From contig JAFTJD010000012.1 in assembly GCA_017456585.1 (NCBI GenBank), positions 1 through 51,794 on the forward strand: a DNA stretch of 51,794 nucleotides, written 5' to 3'. Positions 1 through 9,311 of this stretch are shown piece by piece. The notes under the pieces were generated by a model. The model did no database searches. It was not told the origin of the DNA and was given only the letters and a program-made list of their open reading frames with translations. Source of the stretch: Lachnospiraceae bacterium (GTDB taxonomy: Bacteria; Bacillota; Clostridia; Lachnospirales; Lachnospiraceae). Both the position numbers and the translations under genes were made by a program. Each line of letters opens with the position of its first letter. The stretch's first letter is position 1.

Positions 1-194
1 CAGATAAATCAAATTTGAGATTATCTGTATGCAATGCCCGTATTTGGTTTTCTGAGTTTAGTACTGTTACGTTTTTCACCAAGCGAGAGCGTGTCTTAGA
101 GGGAAACATCATCTATAATATGTGTTTCGCACAAGATTGGCTTTAACCAAATGACATTGGGCATCAGCCTTGGCGGTTTGTTTCATTTATTGTG
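1..194. other. Inverted-repeat element downstream of dnaB, strand unassigned
   Basis: No gene is visible here. A perfect inverted repeat (CAGATAA at 1-7, TTATCTG at 21-27) could be a terminator whose T-run is cut off by the window edge. Inside it lies a long imperfect stem: ATGCCC (34-39) pairs with GGGCAT (159-164), and ATTTGGTT (42-49) pairs with AACCAAAT (145-152). Smaller hairpins sit between, including TGTG/CACA with a TTTCG loop at about 121-133. This looks like a structured RNA or a folded 3' untranslated region of the gdpP-rplI-dnaB transcript. I could not match it to a known family. Confidence 0.35.
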
Positions 195-1541
195 TTATGA
201 TTCTCGTGGTTTTCTCTCCGGATTAACAAATCGTGTGTAGTTAGGAAGCCAGAGAAGGTCAACCGTTCCGATTGGGCCGTTTCTTTGCTTAGCAATGATA
301 AGCTCTGCCTGTCCCTTATTGGTGTCCGAATCTTTATTATAGTATTCGTCTCTATATAAGAACATGATTACGTCCGCATCCTGCTCGATAGAACCGGACT
401 CACGAAGATCTGACATGATAGGTCTGTGGTCAGGTCTGGTTTCACAGGCACGGTTAACCTGTGAAAGCGCAATAACCGGAGCATTAAGCTCTCTGGCTAA
501 TGCCTTTAATGAACGTGATATCTCCGAAACCTCCTGCTGACGGCTGTCAGTTCTGCCATCACCTGTCATAAGCTGTAAGTAGTCTATGATAACGAGCTGG
601 ATATCATATTCCATCTTGTATTTTCTGCACTTAGAACGAAGCTCTCCTATAGAGATACCCGGTGTATCGTCAATTATAAGACCGGACTTACTGATGTCCG
701 TGGCGCCTTCAATGAGCTGTTCCCAGTCACTATCATTAAGCGAGCCGCTACGTATCGCCTGTGCATCTACTCTTGCTTCCATAGATAACATACGATTAAC
801 CAGCTGCTCCTTTGACATTTCCAAACTGAAAACTACTGTCGGCACTTTGTTCTTAACCGCTATGTAATCTGCGAGATTTAAGACAAGTGCCGTCTTTCCC
901 ATAGACGGTCTGGCACCAATAAGGATAAAATCCGAAGGCTGAAGGCCGGATGTTTTGTAATCAAGATCATAATATCCTGTTGCAATACAGGTAACATTAC
1001 CTTTTGTCTTTGATGCCGCTTCAATCTTATCAAGTGTATTAAGTACAATCTGCTGAATGGAAACAAATTCACCTGTATTACGCTTCTGGGTTATCTCGAA
1101 AATCTTCTTCTCAGCTAACTCCATAATGCTCTCAATCTTCTCGGTTCCGCCATAGCAGTTGTTCTGAATCTCTTCGTTAATCTTTATCATCTGGCGAAGA
1201 AGTGCCTTTTCTTTAACTATCTCCGCATACTGCCTCGCATTAACAGATGTAGGCACCGCATTAAACATATCCCTGATGAACTCTATCGCATAAAGCTCAG
1301 GCGGTGCATCTTTTTGCTTAAGTCTGTCCTGTAAGGTAACAAAATCTATCGCTTTACCCTCATTATACAATTCTGAAATTGTTGAAAATAAAGTGGCATA
1401 TTGTTTTGCATAAAAATCATCTGCCGTAAGAATCTCCGTAGCAGTCAGAATAGCATCTTTATCCATAAGCATGGAACCGATAATAGACTGCTCAGCTTCT
1501 ATACTATGTGGCAAAATTCTCTTAATAAGAGCCTCATCCAT
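195..1541 (-). CDS. dnaB: Replicative DNA helicase DnaB
   Basis: Hexameric helicase that unwinds DNA ahead of the replication fork (called DnaC in Bacillus). An N-terminal DnaB domain beginning with the typical PHSIEAEQSIIGSML is followed by a RecA-like ATPase domain. The Walker A motif GARPSMGKT is at about residue 210, Walker B is in LVIIDYLQLM, and the arginine-rich SDLRESGSIEQDADVI motif follows. Its 448 residues match the family. An ATG seven codons upstream is possible, but GGAGG sits just before the ATG at 1541 and in front of MDEALIKR, so that start is preferred. It is the last gene of the gdpP-rplI-dnaB unit. Confidence 0.96.
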   Translation of the reverse strand: MDEALIKRILPHSIEAEQSIIGSMLMDKDAILTATEILTADDFYAKQYATLFSTISELYNEGKAIDFVTLQDRLKQKDAPPELYAIEFIRDMFNAVPTSVNARQYAEIVKEKALLRQMIKINEEIQNNCYGGTEKIESIMELAEKKIFEITQKRNTGEFVSIQQIVLNTLDKIEAASKTKGNVTCIATGYYDLDYKTSGLQPSDFILIGARPSMGKTALVLNLADYIAVKNKVPTVVFSLEMSKEQLVNRMLSMEARVDAQAIRSGSLNDSDWEQLIEGATDISKSGLIIDDTPGISIGELRSKCRKYKMEYDIQLVIIDYLQLMTGDGRTDSRQQEVSEISRSLKALARELNAPVIALSQVNRACETRPDHRPIMSDLRESGSIEQDADVIMFLYRDEYYNKDSDTNKGQAELIIAKQRNGPIGTVDLLWLPNYTRFVNPERKPRES

Positions 1542-1618
1542 GTGTGTGCCTCCTACATTCAAAGACCGATCTCCGATATCAATCGATGCTTATGTCTCTG
1601 TAATTACTTAGTTATCAT

Positions 1619-2062
1619 CTATCCTTCAATAACCTTAACCGCAAGCTTTGCTACTACATCCTTGTGAAGCTTAACCTGTACGGTATAGTTACCAAGACTC
1701 TTAATCGGCACATCAAGAACCATCTTTTTCTTATCAAGCTCAAGACCCATCTTCTCTGCAGCTGCCGCAATTTCTTTAGTTGAGATTGAACCAAAACTTC
1801 TTCCGCCCTCACCTGTTTTCATGGTAAGAGTAACTGTTACTGCTTCTATCTTCTTAGCCTGCTCTTTTGCTGCCTCAAGCTGCTCTTTCTTAACCTTTTC
1901 CTCATTTGCTTTCTGAAGTTTAAGATCATTCATATTCTTTCCGTTAGCCTCTACACCGAGCTTCTTCGGAAGAATAAAGTTACGTGCATAGCCGTCACTT
2001 ACCTCCACAACCTGACCTTTTTTTCCTAAAGCTTTTACGTCCTGTAATAAAATTATCTGCAT
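1619..2062 (-). CDS. rplI: 50S ribosomal protein L9
   Basis: Large-subunit ribosomal protein that binds 23S rRNA. The 147 residues show the standard two-lobed L9 plan: an N-terminal RNA-binding domain starting [21 protein letters not shown], a long charged helix rich in Lys and Glu (about residues 48-75), and a C-terminal domain containing [13 protein letters not shown]. The ATG lies one base beyond the gdpP stop codon and its ribosome site (AAGGAG) is inside the end of gdpP, so the two are probably translationally coupled. The order gdpP-rplI-dnaB is conserved in Firmicutes. Confidence 0.97.
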   Translation of the reverse strand: MQIILLQDVKALGKKGQVVEVSDGYARNFILPKKLGVEANGKNMNDLKLQKANEEKVKKEQLEAAKEQAKKIEAVTVTLTMKTGEGGRSFGSISTKEIAAAAEKMGLELDKKKMVLDVPIKSLGNYTVQVKLHKDVVAKLAVKVIEG

Positions 2063-2063
2063 T

Positions 2064-4106
2064 TTAAATATCTCCTTCTGCCAACATACTTGTAATAGTC
2101 TCTTTCAAAAGTGTCTTTGCTTCCTCGACACTTGAATCTTTAACCTGGGCACCTGCTATAGTCATGTGTCCGCCGCCGCCCAGCTTCTCCATAATAATCT
2201 GAACATTAACTTCATCTATGGAACGTGCACTTATATATACCACGTTATTAAACATTGTAAGAACAAAAGATGCCTTAATTCCGTCAATATTAAGGAGCTC
2301 ATTAGCCGCCTGTGCTGCTACTACGGTAGGGCTCTCTACCGAGCTTCCGTCACAGTCTGATACAACAAAATACTGTTCAAATATCTCTGCATTATGGACA
2401 ACCTCTGCCTTAGCCTTGTGCTCATCCATCTTGCCTCTTAACATCTTACGCACTCTTGTAATATCTGCACCATTTCTTCTCAAAAATGCAGCTGCTTCAA
2501 ATGTACGTACGCCTGTTTTATCCATAAAATTGTTAGTATCTACAATGATACCTGCATACATGGCATCTGCTTCCAATGCACGCATCTTTATATTGTCACC
2601 AACGTACTGGAGAATCTCTGCAACCAGCTCACTCGCTGATGAAGCATAAGGCTCGATGTAAGACAATACCGCATTATCTATCGCCTCACTTGCCTGACGA
2701 TGGTGGTCGATTACCACTATATTCTTACAGATATTAAGTAACTCCGGACACTCAGTTCTGTTAGGAATACTTACATCCACAACGATAACAACTGTCGCAT
2801 CATCCACAACACCCTTTGCCTCGTCAGGATTAAGGAACATCTCCTCCTCGTACTCTTCGTCGTTCTTAAATCCGTCTACCTCCGGTCTCATAGAGGCAGT
2901 AACCTCACCAAGTACAATGTGAGTTTTCTTTCCCATAGCTTTGGCAGCTCTGTATATACCTACCGCTGCTCCGAGTGAATCGCAATCGCCAATCTTGTGT
3001 CCCATAATAATAACCTTGTCATTATTATGGAAAAGCTCTCTTAACGCAAGTGCTTTTACTCTTGCCTTAACTCGTGTATTCTTCTCCAACTGCTTGGATT
3101 TACCACCATAGTATAATACCTTTTCGCCATCCTTAACAACCGCCTGATCTCCGCCTCGTCCGAGTGCCAGGTCTATTGCCATACGTGCATAATCACATGC
3201 AACAGAGTATTTCTCAGCATTGATTCCGATACCGATACTTAGAGTTACCGCAATATCATTACCGATATTTACAGTCTTAACGTCATTAAGAATCGAAAAT
3301 TTCTCTTCCTGAAGCATCTCCATATACTTGCGCTTCATTACGATAAAATATTTGTCCTTCTCAATCTTTCGTACGATTCCATCCATCGCAGAAATATATT
3401 TATTAACCTTTCGGTCAATCAAAGCCTCCAAAAGAGAACGTCTAACCGCCTCAACACTCTCCATGGCTTCTTCATAGTTATCAATGTAAATAAGTCCTGC
3501 AACCAACTGCTGCTCATAATTCTCTTTCTGATACCACTTAAGCTCAGTCTCATCAAAGAAATATGCTGTAGCCAGCTCTATATCCTCTTCTATTCCAAAA
3601 AGATTCTCAACATCATCTATTCCTGTGATATCAATCTTCTCGAACAGAATCTTATAGTTCTTACTGTTATATACGAGTTCAAATTCTGCCTGCTTCTCTT
3701 CTGTTTCAAAAACTTGTTTTCTTGCCTCGTTAAGATTATTAAGAAACTCCTCATCATTCATAACATCCGAATGAAGCATATCCCTTAACTTCTCATTAGA
3801 CCACAAAAACTTACCCTGTGTACCAATAAGTCCATACGGTAACTCAAGCTCATCAAGGAGCTTCTTCTGTACATCATCATAGCTAAGCGCAAACCTCACC
3901 ATTGAACGAAGTACTTTCTTTCTAAGCCCAAAATAAAGAATAACTGCGATAACCGCATATAATGCAAAGCCTGCCGTCGCAACATATCCCGCTTTCCTAT
4001 CAAAAAAGTATGTGGCTATCACCGCCGGTAACATTAACAATCCGAGTATAATAGGCCACATCATATATATTTTAAGTTTGCCTCGCAAAACAACTTTCCT
4101 CTTCAC
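2064..4106 (-). CDS. gdpP: Cyclic-di-AMP phosphodiesterase GdpP (DHH/DHHA1)
   Basis: Membrane-bound phosphodiesterase that hydrolyses c-di-AMP to pApA and so affects wall and potassium homeostasis. The N-terminus has two membrane segments (about residues 15-60). A PAS-like region and a degenerate GGDEF domain follow; the canonical GGDEF signature is absent and the region ends near [11 protein letters not shown]. The DHH domain has [13 protein letters not shown] and VVIDHHRQ, and the DHHA1 domain has [12 protein letters not shown]. Length (680 residues) fits GdpP/YybT. The start is a GTG at 4106 with AGGAGG seven bases upstream; the ATG at 4154 has no ribosome site. The gene runs directly into rplI. 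Confidence 0.94.
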   Translation of the reverse strand: MKRKVVLRGKLKIYMMWPIILGLLMLPAVIATYFFDRKAGYVATAGFALYAVIAVILYFGLRKKVLRSMVRFALSYDDVQKKLLDELELPYGLIGTQGKFLWSNEKLRDMLHSDVMNDEEFLNNLNEARKQVFETEEKQAEFELVYNSKNYKILFEKIDITGIDDVENLFGIEEDIELATAYFFDETELKWYQKENYEQQLVAGLIYIDNYEEAMESVEAVRRSLLEALIDRKVNKYISAMDGIVRKIEKDKYFIVMKRKYMEMLQEEKFSILNDVKTVNIGNDIAVTLSIGIGINAEKYSVACDYARMAIDLALGRGGDQAVVKDGEKVLYYGGKSKQLEKNTRVKARVKALALRELFHNNDKVIIMGHKIGDCDSLGAAVGIYRAAKAMGKKTHIVLGEVTASMRPEVDGFKNDEEYEEEMFLNPDEAKGVVDDATVVIVVDVSIPNRTECPELLNICKNIVVIDHHRQASEAIDNAVLSYIEPYASSASELVAEILQYVGDNIKMRALEADAMYAGIIVDTNNFMDKTGVRTFEAAAFLRRNGADITRVRKMLRGKMDEHKAKAEVVHNAEIFEQYFVVSDCDGSSVESPTVVAAQAANELLNIDGIKASFVLTMFNNVVYISARSIDEVNVQIIMEKLGGGGHMTIAGAQVKDSSVEEAKTLLKETITSMLAEGDI

Positions 4107-4206
4107 GTAATACCTCCTATTATCTGAAAAACCTTTTCGTATAGTATAGCACATATCGTTTGATAAAAAAAGAGGTTTTTATTTGTTGATTTTTTGCAAA
4201 ATTTTA

Positions 4207-4235
4207 TTGACAATTCATAACTACGGTGCTATTAT
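4207..4235 (+). promoter_or_regulatory. Strong SigA-type promoter for the folded RNA ahead of speA
   Basis: TTGACA at 4207-4212, a 17-base spacer, then TATTAT at 4230-4235. This is close to consensus and predicts a transcript start near 4241-4243, which coincides with the 5' strand of the long-range stem described next. Confidence 0.75.
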
Positions 4236-4240
4236 AACAA

Positions 4241-4475
4241 TCACTTTGGTTAGATTTTTTCGGAGTCTTTCCAAGCAATTATTTGGACCACTCCTCGGAG
4301 TTGAGGCCATACGGACAGCCGGGTCCACTGCCGATTGGTGATTGCCATAATTAATGGCGGTTACATTATTGATTGAGTTAGAAGCTCAAATTTTATAAGT
4401 TGGTTACTTCATAACCGAAATGTGCTATGCACAGACTTGTGAAACGGTCAATAAGAGTAGTAAAAGTGATTGCTA
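4241..4475 (+). ncRNA. Candidate structured RNA (family unknown), possibly a leader
   Basis: The segment between the promoter and the polyamine genes folds densely. The outer stem is CAATCACTTT (4238-4247) with AAAGTGATTG (4463-4472). Inside are TTGG..AGA/TCT..CCAA (4247-4274), GGACC/GGTCC (about 4285-4325) enclosing CTCC/GGAG, GCCAT/ATGGC (4344-4358), TTGAG/CTCAA (about 4373-4389), GGTTA/TAACC (about 4402-4416) and GTGC/GCAC (about 4422-4432). No reading frame fits. The multi-hairpin junction closed by end-to-end pairing recalls large Firmicute ncRNAs such as raiA or 6S, but I could not recognise a conserved core. It does not match the lysine riboswitch core. Confidence 0.6.
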
Positions 4476-4597
4476 TATAGACTCTGATAATCCCGAATCC
4501 ATAACCTATGAATTTTGTATTGGTTTTATCCCAATATATTATTTCTGTTTTGTGTGTTACTTATATTTTCACACTCTATCGAGGTAATGCGATTAAT

Positions 4598-4632
4598 GCA
4601 GGCTGTGCTTATGCATAGCCTGTTTTTTTATG
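4598..4632 (+). terminator. Intrinsic terminator or attenuator before speA
   Basis: AGGCTGTGC and GCATAGCCT form a nine-pair stem (one G-T pair) with a TTAT loop, followed by a run of seven T. It lies about 75 bases before the speA start codon. It may end the upstream RNA or act as an attenuator for the polyamine genes. I see no clear promoter between it and speA. Confidence 0.75.
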
Positions 4633-4709
4633 CAAAAACCAGAAGCTTTGCTTCGAGGTGTACCGCAAAACCAACAGGCACATCCAACTATTTTACAAGG
4701 AGACCTGCC

Positions 4710-6191
4710 ATGAATACGCATCCCTCATCTTCGCCCCTTAATCAAAACAGGGCACCTATCCATGAAGCATTAGAACAATTCAGACAAAAAAGGGTGGTTC
4801 CATTCGATGTCCCCGGTCATAAACGTGGTCGCGGCAATCCGGAGCTTACAGATTTCCTGGGAGAGCAATGTGTTTCCGTTGACGTAAACAGCATGAAGCC
4901 TCTCGATAATCTCTGTCACCCGATTTCGGTTATACGTGAAGCAGAGGAGCTTGCTGCCGATGCTTTTGGTGCAGCTCATGCATTCCTTATGGTCGGCGGA
5001 ACCACAAGTGCGGTACAGAGCATGGTTCTTACGGTATGCAAGCGCGGTGATGAAATAATTCTTCCAAGAAATGTTCATCGTAGCGTAATTAATGCACTCG
5101 TTCTGTGCGGTGCCATTCCGGTATATGTTAATCCGGAGGTAGACCATCGTCTTGGAATTTCTCTCGGAATGAAACGAGAGCAGGTAGCACGTGCTATCAA
5201 AGAACATCCAAAGGCGGTTGCAGTTCTTGTTAACAACCCAACCTACTACGGAATTTGTTCAGACCTGAAAGAAATTGTAAAGCTTGCCCATGACCACAAT
5301 ATGCTCTGTCTTGCTGACGAAGCACATGGTACCCATTTCTATTTTGGCAAGGATTTACCTATATCTGCAATGGCAGCCGGTGCAGATTTGGCATCCGTTT
5401 CCATGCACAAAAGTGGCGGAAGCCTTACTCAGTCAAGCTTTCTTCTGGCAGGTCCTAACATGAATGAAGGTTATATACGCCAGATTATCAATCTTACACA
5501 GACTACTTCCGGCAGCTATCTATTGATGAGCAGCCTTGACATATCACGTCGTAATCTCGCACTTCGCGGAGAAAAAATATTCGAGCAGGTAAGACGCATT
5601 GCCGAATATGCGCGAAATGAGATTAACTCCATCGGAGGCTACTACGCCTTTGGCCCGGAGCTTATAAACGGCGATTCAATATTTGATTTTGATCCTATAA
5701 AACTTAGTATACATACTCTGGATATCGGCCTTGCAGGAATTGAGGTGTATGATTTACTTCGTGACGACTACGACATCCAGATAGAATTCGGTGACATCGG
5801 TAACATCCTTGCCTACCTGTCAATCGGCGACCGTATACAGGAGGTTGAGCGACTGGTTAGCGCCCTTTCGGAGATACGTCGAAGATTCCAACACGACAGT
5901 ACCGGAATGCTTAGTCAGGAATATATTCCTCCTAAGGTCATCGTTAGTCCTCAGGATGCTTTCTATGCCGACAAAATAAGTCTTCCGATTATGGAAACCG
6001 AAGGCATGATATGTAGTGAATTCGTAATGTGCTATCCACCGGGAATCCCGATTCTCGCACCTGGTGAAAAAATCACTGCAGACATTCTTAACTATATAAA
6101 ATACGCCAAAGAAAAGGGCTGTAACATGACAGGTCCCGAAGACCCTGCCATCGAACGCCTTAACGTATTAAAAAATTATCATTTATATTAA
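4710..6191 (+). CDS. speA: Orn/Lys/Arg decarboxylase family, probable arginine decarboxylase
   Basis: PLP enzyme of the aspartate-aminotransferase fold, most likely converting arginine to agmatine because an agmatinase gene follows two genes later. Lysine decarboxylase is the main alternative. Visible motifs are GTTSAVQSMV (cofactor phosphate region), LADEAHGTHF (Asp and His against the pyridine ring) and SVSMHKSGGSLTQ with Lys234 as the expected Schiff-base residue. The 493 residues match the short Bacillus SpeA-type enzymes, which lack the wing domain of the long inducible decarboxylases. The frame stays open to 4515, but the ATG at 4710 has AAGGAG ahead of it and begins the conserved part. 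speE follows after 14 bases. Confidence 0.85.
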   Translation: MNTHPSSSPLNQNRAPIHEALEQFRQKRVVPFDVPGHKRGRGNPELTDFLGEQCVSVDVNSMKPLDNLCHPISVIREAEELAADAFGAAHAFLMVGGTTSAVQSMVLTVCKRGDEIILPRNVHRSVINALVLCGAIPVYVNPEVDHRLGISLGMKREQVARAIKEHPKAVAVLVNNPTYYGICSDLKEIVKLAHDHNMLCLADEAHGTHFYFGKDLPISAMAAGADLASVSMHKSGGSLTQSSFLLAGPNMNEGYIRQIINLTQTTSGSYLLMSSLDISRRNLALRGEKIFEQVRRIAEYARNEINSIGGYYAFGPELINGDSIFDFDPIKLSIHTLDIGLAGIEVYDLLRDDYDIQIEFGDIGNILAYLSIGDRIQEVERLVSALSEIRRRFQHDSTGMLSQEYIPPKVIVSPQDAFYADKISLPIMETEGMICSEFVMCYPPGIPILAPGEKITADILNYIKYAKEKGCNMTGPEDPAIERLNVLKNYHLY

Positions 6192-6205
6192 TCGAGGAGT
6201 AGCTT

Positions 6206-7057
6206 ATGGAATTATGGTTTAGTGAAGAACATACACCGGATGTGAAGCTTAGCATCCGTATAGAGAAACAACTTTTTTCAAAAACAAGCGACTATCAGCG
6301 TATAGATGTTTTTGAGAGTCCGGAATTCGGACGAATCCTCTCACTGGACGGCAATATCATGCTTACCGAACGTGACGAGTTCATATATAACGAGATGATT
6401 GTGCACGTTCCCATGGCTGTTCATCCCAACATTACCAAGGTTCTTGTAATCGGAGCAGGCGACGGCGGTGTTGTAAAAGAACTTACCCGTTACAGCCGCA
6501 TAAAGCACATCGACCTCGTAGAAATGGACCCTATGGTAGTGGAAGCATGTCGCCAGTATCTTCCGGGCAATGCCTGTCAGCTTGATGACGAGCGTGTCCA
6601 GATTCACTATGAGAATGCTCTCAAATTTATCCGCTATTGTGAGGATGACTATGACCTTATCATCGTAGATTCAAACGACCCTTACGGGCCTTCGGAAGGT
6701 CTTTTCACCAAAGAATTCTACGGCAACTGCTACAAGGCACTTCACGATGACGGAATCATGGTTAACCAGCAGGGAAGCCCCTTCTACAAGCAGGACGCAG
6801 AGGCGATGCAACGAAGCCACAAGCGAATCGTAAATACCTTCCCGATAAGTCGTGTGTACCAAGCGCATATCCCGACATATGCCGCAGGCTACTGGCTCTT
6901 TGGATTTGCGAGCAAAAAATATCACCCTATAGATGACCTTAATACAGAGGTTTGGAATGAGCTTCATCTTAGAACCAGGTATTATACGACCAGACTTCAT
7001 AAGGGCGCATTCTATCTTCCTGCTTTCTTAGAAGAAATGCTTGAAGAAGTAGAGTAA
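6206..7057 (+). CDS. speE: Spermidine synthase-like aminopropyltransferase
   Basis: The family transfers an aminopropyl group from decarboxylated S-adenosylmethionine to putrescine. The 283 residues have the usual parts: LDGNIMLTERDEFIYNEM in the substrate-binding region, VLVIGAGDGGVVKEL (GAGDGG for the common GGGDGG), LVEMDP, and YDLIIVDSNDPYGPSEGLF with the catalytic Asp. SpeE needs SpeD to make its donor and no speD is in this window, whereas the two enzymes of the carboxyspermidine route are. It may therefore depend on speD elsewhere or use another substrate. It sits 14 bases after speA and 13 bases before speB, with its own GAGGAG. Confidence 0.85.
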   Translation: MELWFSEEHTPDVKLSIRIEKQLFSKTSDYQRIDVFESPEFGRILSLDGNIMLTERDEFIYNEMIVHVPMAVHPNITKVLVIGAGDGGVVKELTRYSRIKHIDLVEMDPMVVEACRQYLPGNACQLDDERVQIHYENALKFIRYCEDDYDLIIVDSNDPYGPSEGLFTKEFYGNCYKALHDDGIMVNQQGSPFYKQDAEAMQRSHKRIVNTFPISRVYQAHIPTYAAGYWLFGFASKKYHPIDDLNTEVWNELHLRTRYYTTRLHKGAFYLPAFLEEMLEEVE

Positions 7058-7070
7058 CAAGGAGGTACAT

Positions 7071-7934
7071 ATGCTTAGTAAAAATATAGAAAATTTTATC
7101 GGTTGTGATGCCGAATATGATGACGCAGACCTTGTAATATTCGGAGCACCGTTTGACAGCACAACAAGCTATCGCCCCGGCACAAGATATGGTTCACAGG
7201 CAATCAGACATGAAAGCTTTGGTCTGGAAACCTACAGCCCCTATCAGGATGAGGACCTCAGCGATTATCAGATTTTTGACAGCGGTGACTTAGAGCTTTG
7301 CTTCGGCTCTTCCGAATCAGCCCTTGCAGATATCGAAGAACGTGCCAACATCATTTTAGAGGACAACAAATTCCCACTTTTAATTGGTGGCGAACATCTT
7401 GTTACCCTCGGTGCATTCCGTGCGGCACTCAAAAAATATCCTAACCTTCATGTAATTCATTTCGATGCACATACCGACCTTCGTGATGATTACCTCGGTG
7501 CCAAATTAAGCCACGCCTGCGTAATAAGACGTTGCCATGACTTAATCGGTGACGGAAGAATCCACCAATTCTGTATACGAAGCGGAGAACGTGATGAATT
7601 CCGATTTGCGAAGGAGCATACCGACCTTCACAAATTTAACTTTGACGGTCTTGCAGAAAGTCTTAGTTCCATAGGTGATGCACCCATATACTTCACCATC
7701 GATTTAGACTGCCTTGACCCTTCGGCTTTCCCGGGAACAGGGACTCCTGAAGCCGGCGGTGTAAGCTTTACAGAGCTTCTTAATGCCATCGAGAAGGTCT
7801 GTCATGCCAATGTTATCGCCGCTGACGTCAACGAACTAAGCCCCATGCTAGACACAAGCGGTGCCAGTACAGCCCTCGCCTGCAAAATCGTGCGTGAGCT
7901 AATGTTAGCCCTCCTCAAAAATCGGGTTAACTAA
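7071..7934 (+). CDS. speB: Agmatinase (ureohydrolase family)
   Basis: Dimanganese enzyme expected to split agmatine into putrescine and urea. The arginase-family metal ligands are visible: GGEHLVTLG, HFDAHTDLRDDYLG, and TIDLDCLDPSAFPGTGTPEAGG-type signature beginning at the third metal-binding segment. The 287 residues fit the family. The pairing with speA favours agmatine as substrate; N1-aminopropylagmatine is an alternative if carboxyaminopropylagmatine chemistry operates here. A ribosome site AAGGAGG precedes the ATG. The next gene is 96 bases downstream without an obvious terminator. Confidence 0.88.
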   Translation: MLSKNIENFIGCDAEYDDADLVIFGAPFDSTTSYRPGTRYGSQAIRHESFGLETYSPYQDEDLSDYQIFDSGDLELCFGSSESALADIEERANIILEDNKFPLLIGGEHLVTLGAFRAALKKYPNLHVIHFDAHTDLRDDYLGAKLSHACVIRRCHDLIGDGRIHQFCIRSGERDEFRFAKEHTDLHKFNFDGLAESLSSIGDAPIYFTIDLDCLDPSAFPGTGTPEAGGVSFTELLNAIEKVCHANVIAADVNELSPMLDTSGASTALACKIVRELMLALLKNRVN

Positions 7935-8030
7935 TTTCTTACCACTTTTACCAACTAAATTAGCCCGGCTAGTTGCAAAATGTTTTTTGAAAATATCCGG
8001 TAGCATAAATAATTTTAAAGGAGATTAGAA

Positions 8031-9290
8031 ATGAGTAGAGTATTAATTATAGGATGTGGCGGAGTTGCATCCGTAGCAATTCAGAAATGTTGTCAGGTTA
8101 GCGAGGTATTTACAGAGATATGTATTGCCAGCAGAACTAAATCAAAGTGTGATGATCTTGCTGCCAAGCTTGCCTCAAAGACAACGACTAAGATTACAAC
8201 TGCACAGGTAGATGCAGATAATGTAAATGAGCTTATCGAGCTTATTAATTCTTACAAACCGGAGCTTGTAATGAATATTGCTCTTCCTTATCAGGATTTG
8301 ACAATTATGGACGCATGTCTTGCGTGCGGTGTCAATTATATGGATACAGCTAATTATGAGCCTGAGAATATCGACGACCCTGAATGGCGTGCAATCTATG
8401 AGAAGCGTTGTGAAACAGAAGGCTTCTCTGCGTATTTCGACTATTCATGGCAGTGGGCATACCGTAAGAAATTCGAGGAAGCAGGCCTTACCGCTCTCCT
8501 CGGTTCAGGCTTTGACCCGGGTGTTACACAGGCTTACTGCGCATATGCCCTTAAGCATGAATTCGACCAGATAGACACTATCGATATTCTTGACTGTAAT
8601 GGTGGCGACCACGGCTATCCTTTTGCAACCAACTTTAATCCCGAGATAAATCTCAGAGAAGTATCTGCCCCGGGAAGCTACTGGGAGAACGGACACTGGG
8701 TTGAAATTCCTGCCATGAGCATCAAAAGAGAATATAACTTTGAAGAGGTAGGTCCAAAGGATATGTACCTTCTTCACCATGAGGAAATAGAATCCCTTGC
8801 AAAGACTATTCCCGGAGTAAAAAGAATCCGTTTCTTTATGACATTTGGGCAGAGCTATCTTACCCACATGAAATGCCTTGAAAACGTAGGTATGCTCTCC
8901 GCTACTCCAATTAACTACGAGGGAAAAGAAATCGTTCCGATTCAGTTTTTGAAGGCACTCCTTCCTGACCCGGCAACTCTTGGTCCAAGAACAAAGGGAA
9001 AGACCAATATCGGTTGCATCTTCACAGGTACAAAGGACGGCAAGCCAAAGACTTACTACATATACAATATCTGCGACCATCAGGAATGTTACAAAGAAGT
9101 GGAATCTCAGGCGATATCATATACCACAGGTGTTCCTGCAATGTGCGGTGCTCTTATGCTCCTTACAGGCAAGTGGAATAAACCCGGCGTATATACTGTT
9201 GAGGAATTTGATCCGGACCCATACATTGAGGCTCTTGATAAATATGGTCTTCCTCACAGAGAAAGTCATTCACCTGCACTTGTTGACTAA
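8031..9290 (+). CDS. Carboxynorspermidine/carboxyspermidine dehydrogenase (saccharopine dehydrogenase family)
   Basis: NADPH enzyme expected to condense aspartate semialdehyde with putrescine (or diaminopropane) and reduce the imine to carboxyspermidine. An N-terminal Rossmann motif VLIIGCGGVASVAIQKC is followed by the saccharopine-dehydrogenase-like core, with GSGFDPGVTQAYCAYA and DILDCNGGDHGYPFATNFNP typical of the carboxynorspermidine branch (Vibrio cholerae CASDH). The 419 residues match that branch. The carboxynorspermidine decarboxylase follows 21 bases later, which makes the assignment firm. AAAGGAG precedes the ATG. Confidence 0.9.
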   Translation: MSRVLIIGCGGVASVAIQKCCQVSEVFTEICIASRTKSKCDDLAAKLASKTTTKITTAQVDADNVNELIELINSYKPELVMNIALPYQDLTIMDACLACGVNYMDTANYEPENIDDPEWRAIYEKRCETEGFSAYFDYSWQWAYRKKFEEAGLTALLGSGFDPGVTQAYCAYALKHEFDQIDTIDILDCNGGDHGYPFATNFNPEINLREVSAPGSYWENGHWVEIPAMSIKREYNFEEVGPKDMYLLHHEEIESLAKTIPGVKRIRFFMTFGQSYLTHMKCLENVGMLSATPINYEGKEIVPIQFLKALLPDPATLGPRTKGKTNIGCIFTGTKDGKPKTYYIYNICDHQECYKEVESQAISYTTGVPAMCGALMLLTGKWNKPGVYTVEEFDPDPYIEALDKYGLPHRESHSPALVD

Positions 9291-9311
9291 AATCGAAAGG
9301 ACTATCTTAGA

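Noticed and set aside
4241..4475. Lysine riboswitch ahead of the decarboxylase
   Set aside because: The conserved L-box core segments are not in the expected order, and the hairpin pattern does not match. Kept as an unknown RNA.
4241..4632. RNase P RNA or tmRNA
   Set aside because: No GAGGAAAGTCC-type P4 core, no tRNA-like ends with CCA and no tag-peptide frame were seen.
8505..9080. 191-codon minus-strand frame inside the carboxynorspermidine dehydrogenase gene
   Set aside because: It is antisense to a clearly conserved enzyme and has no family features.
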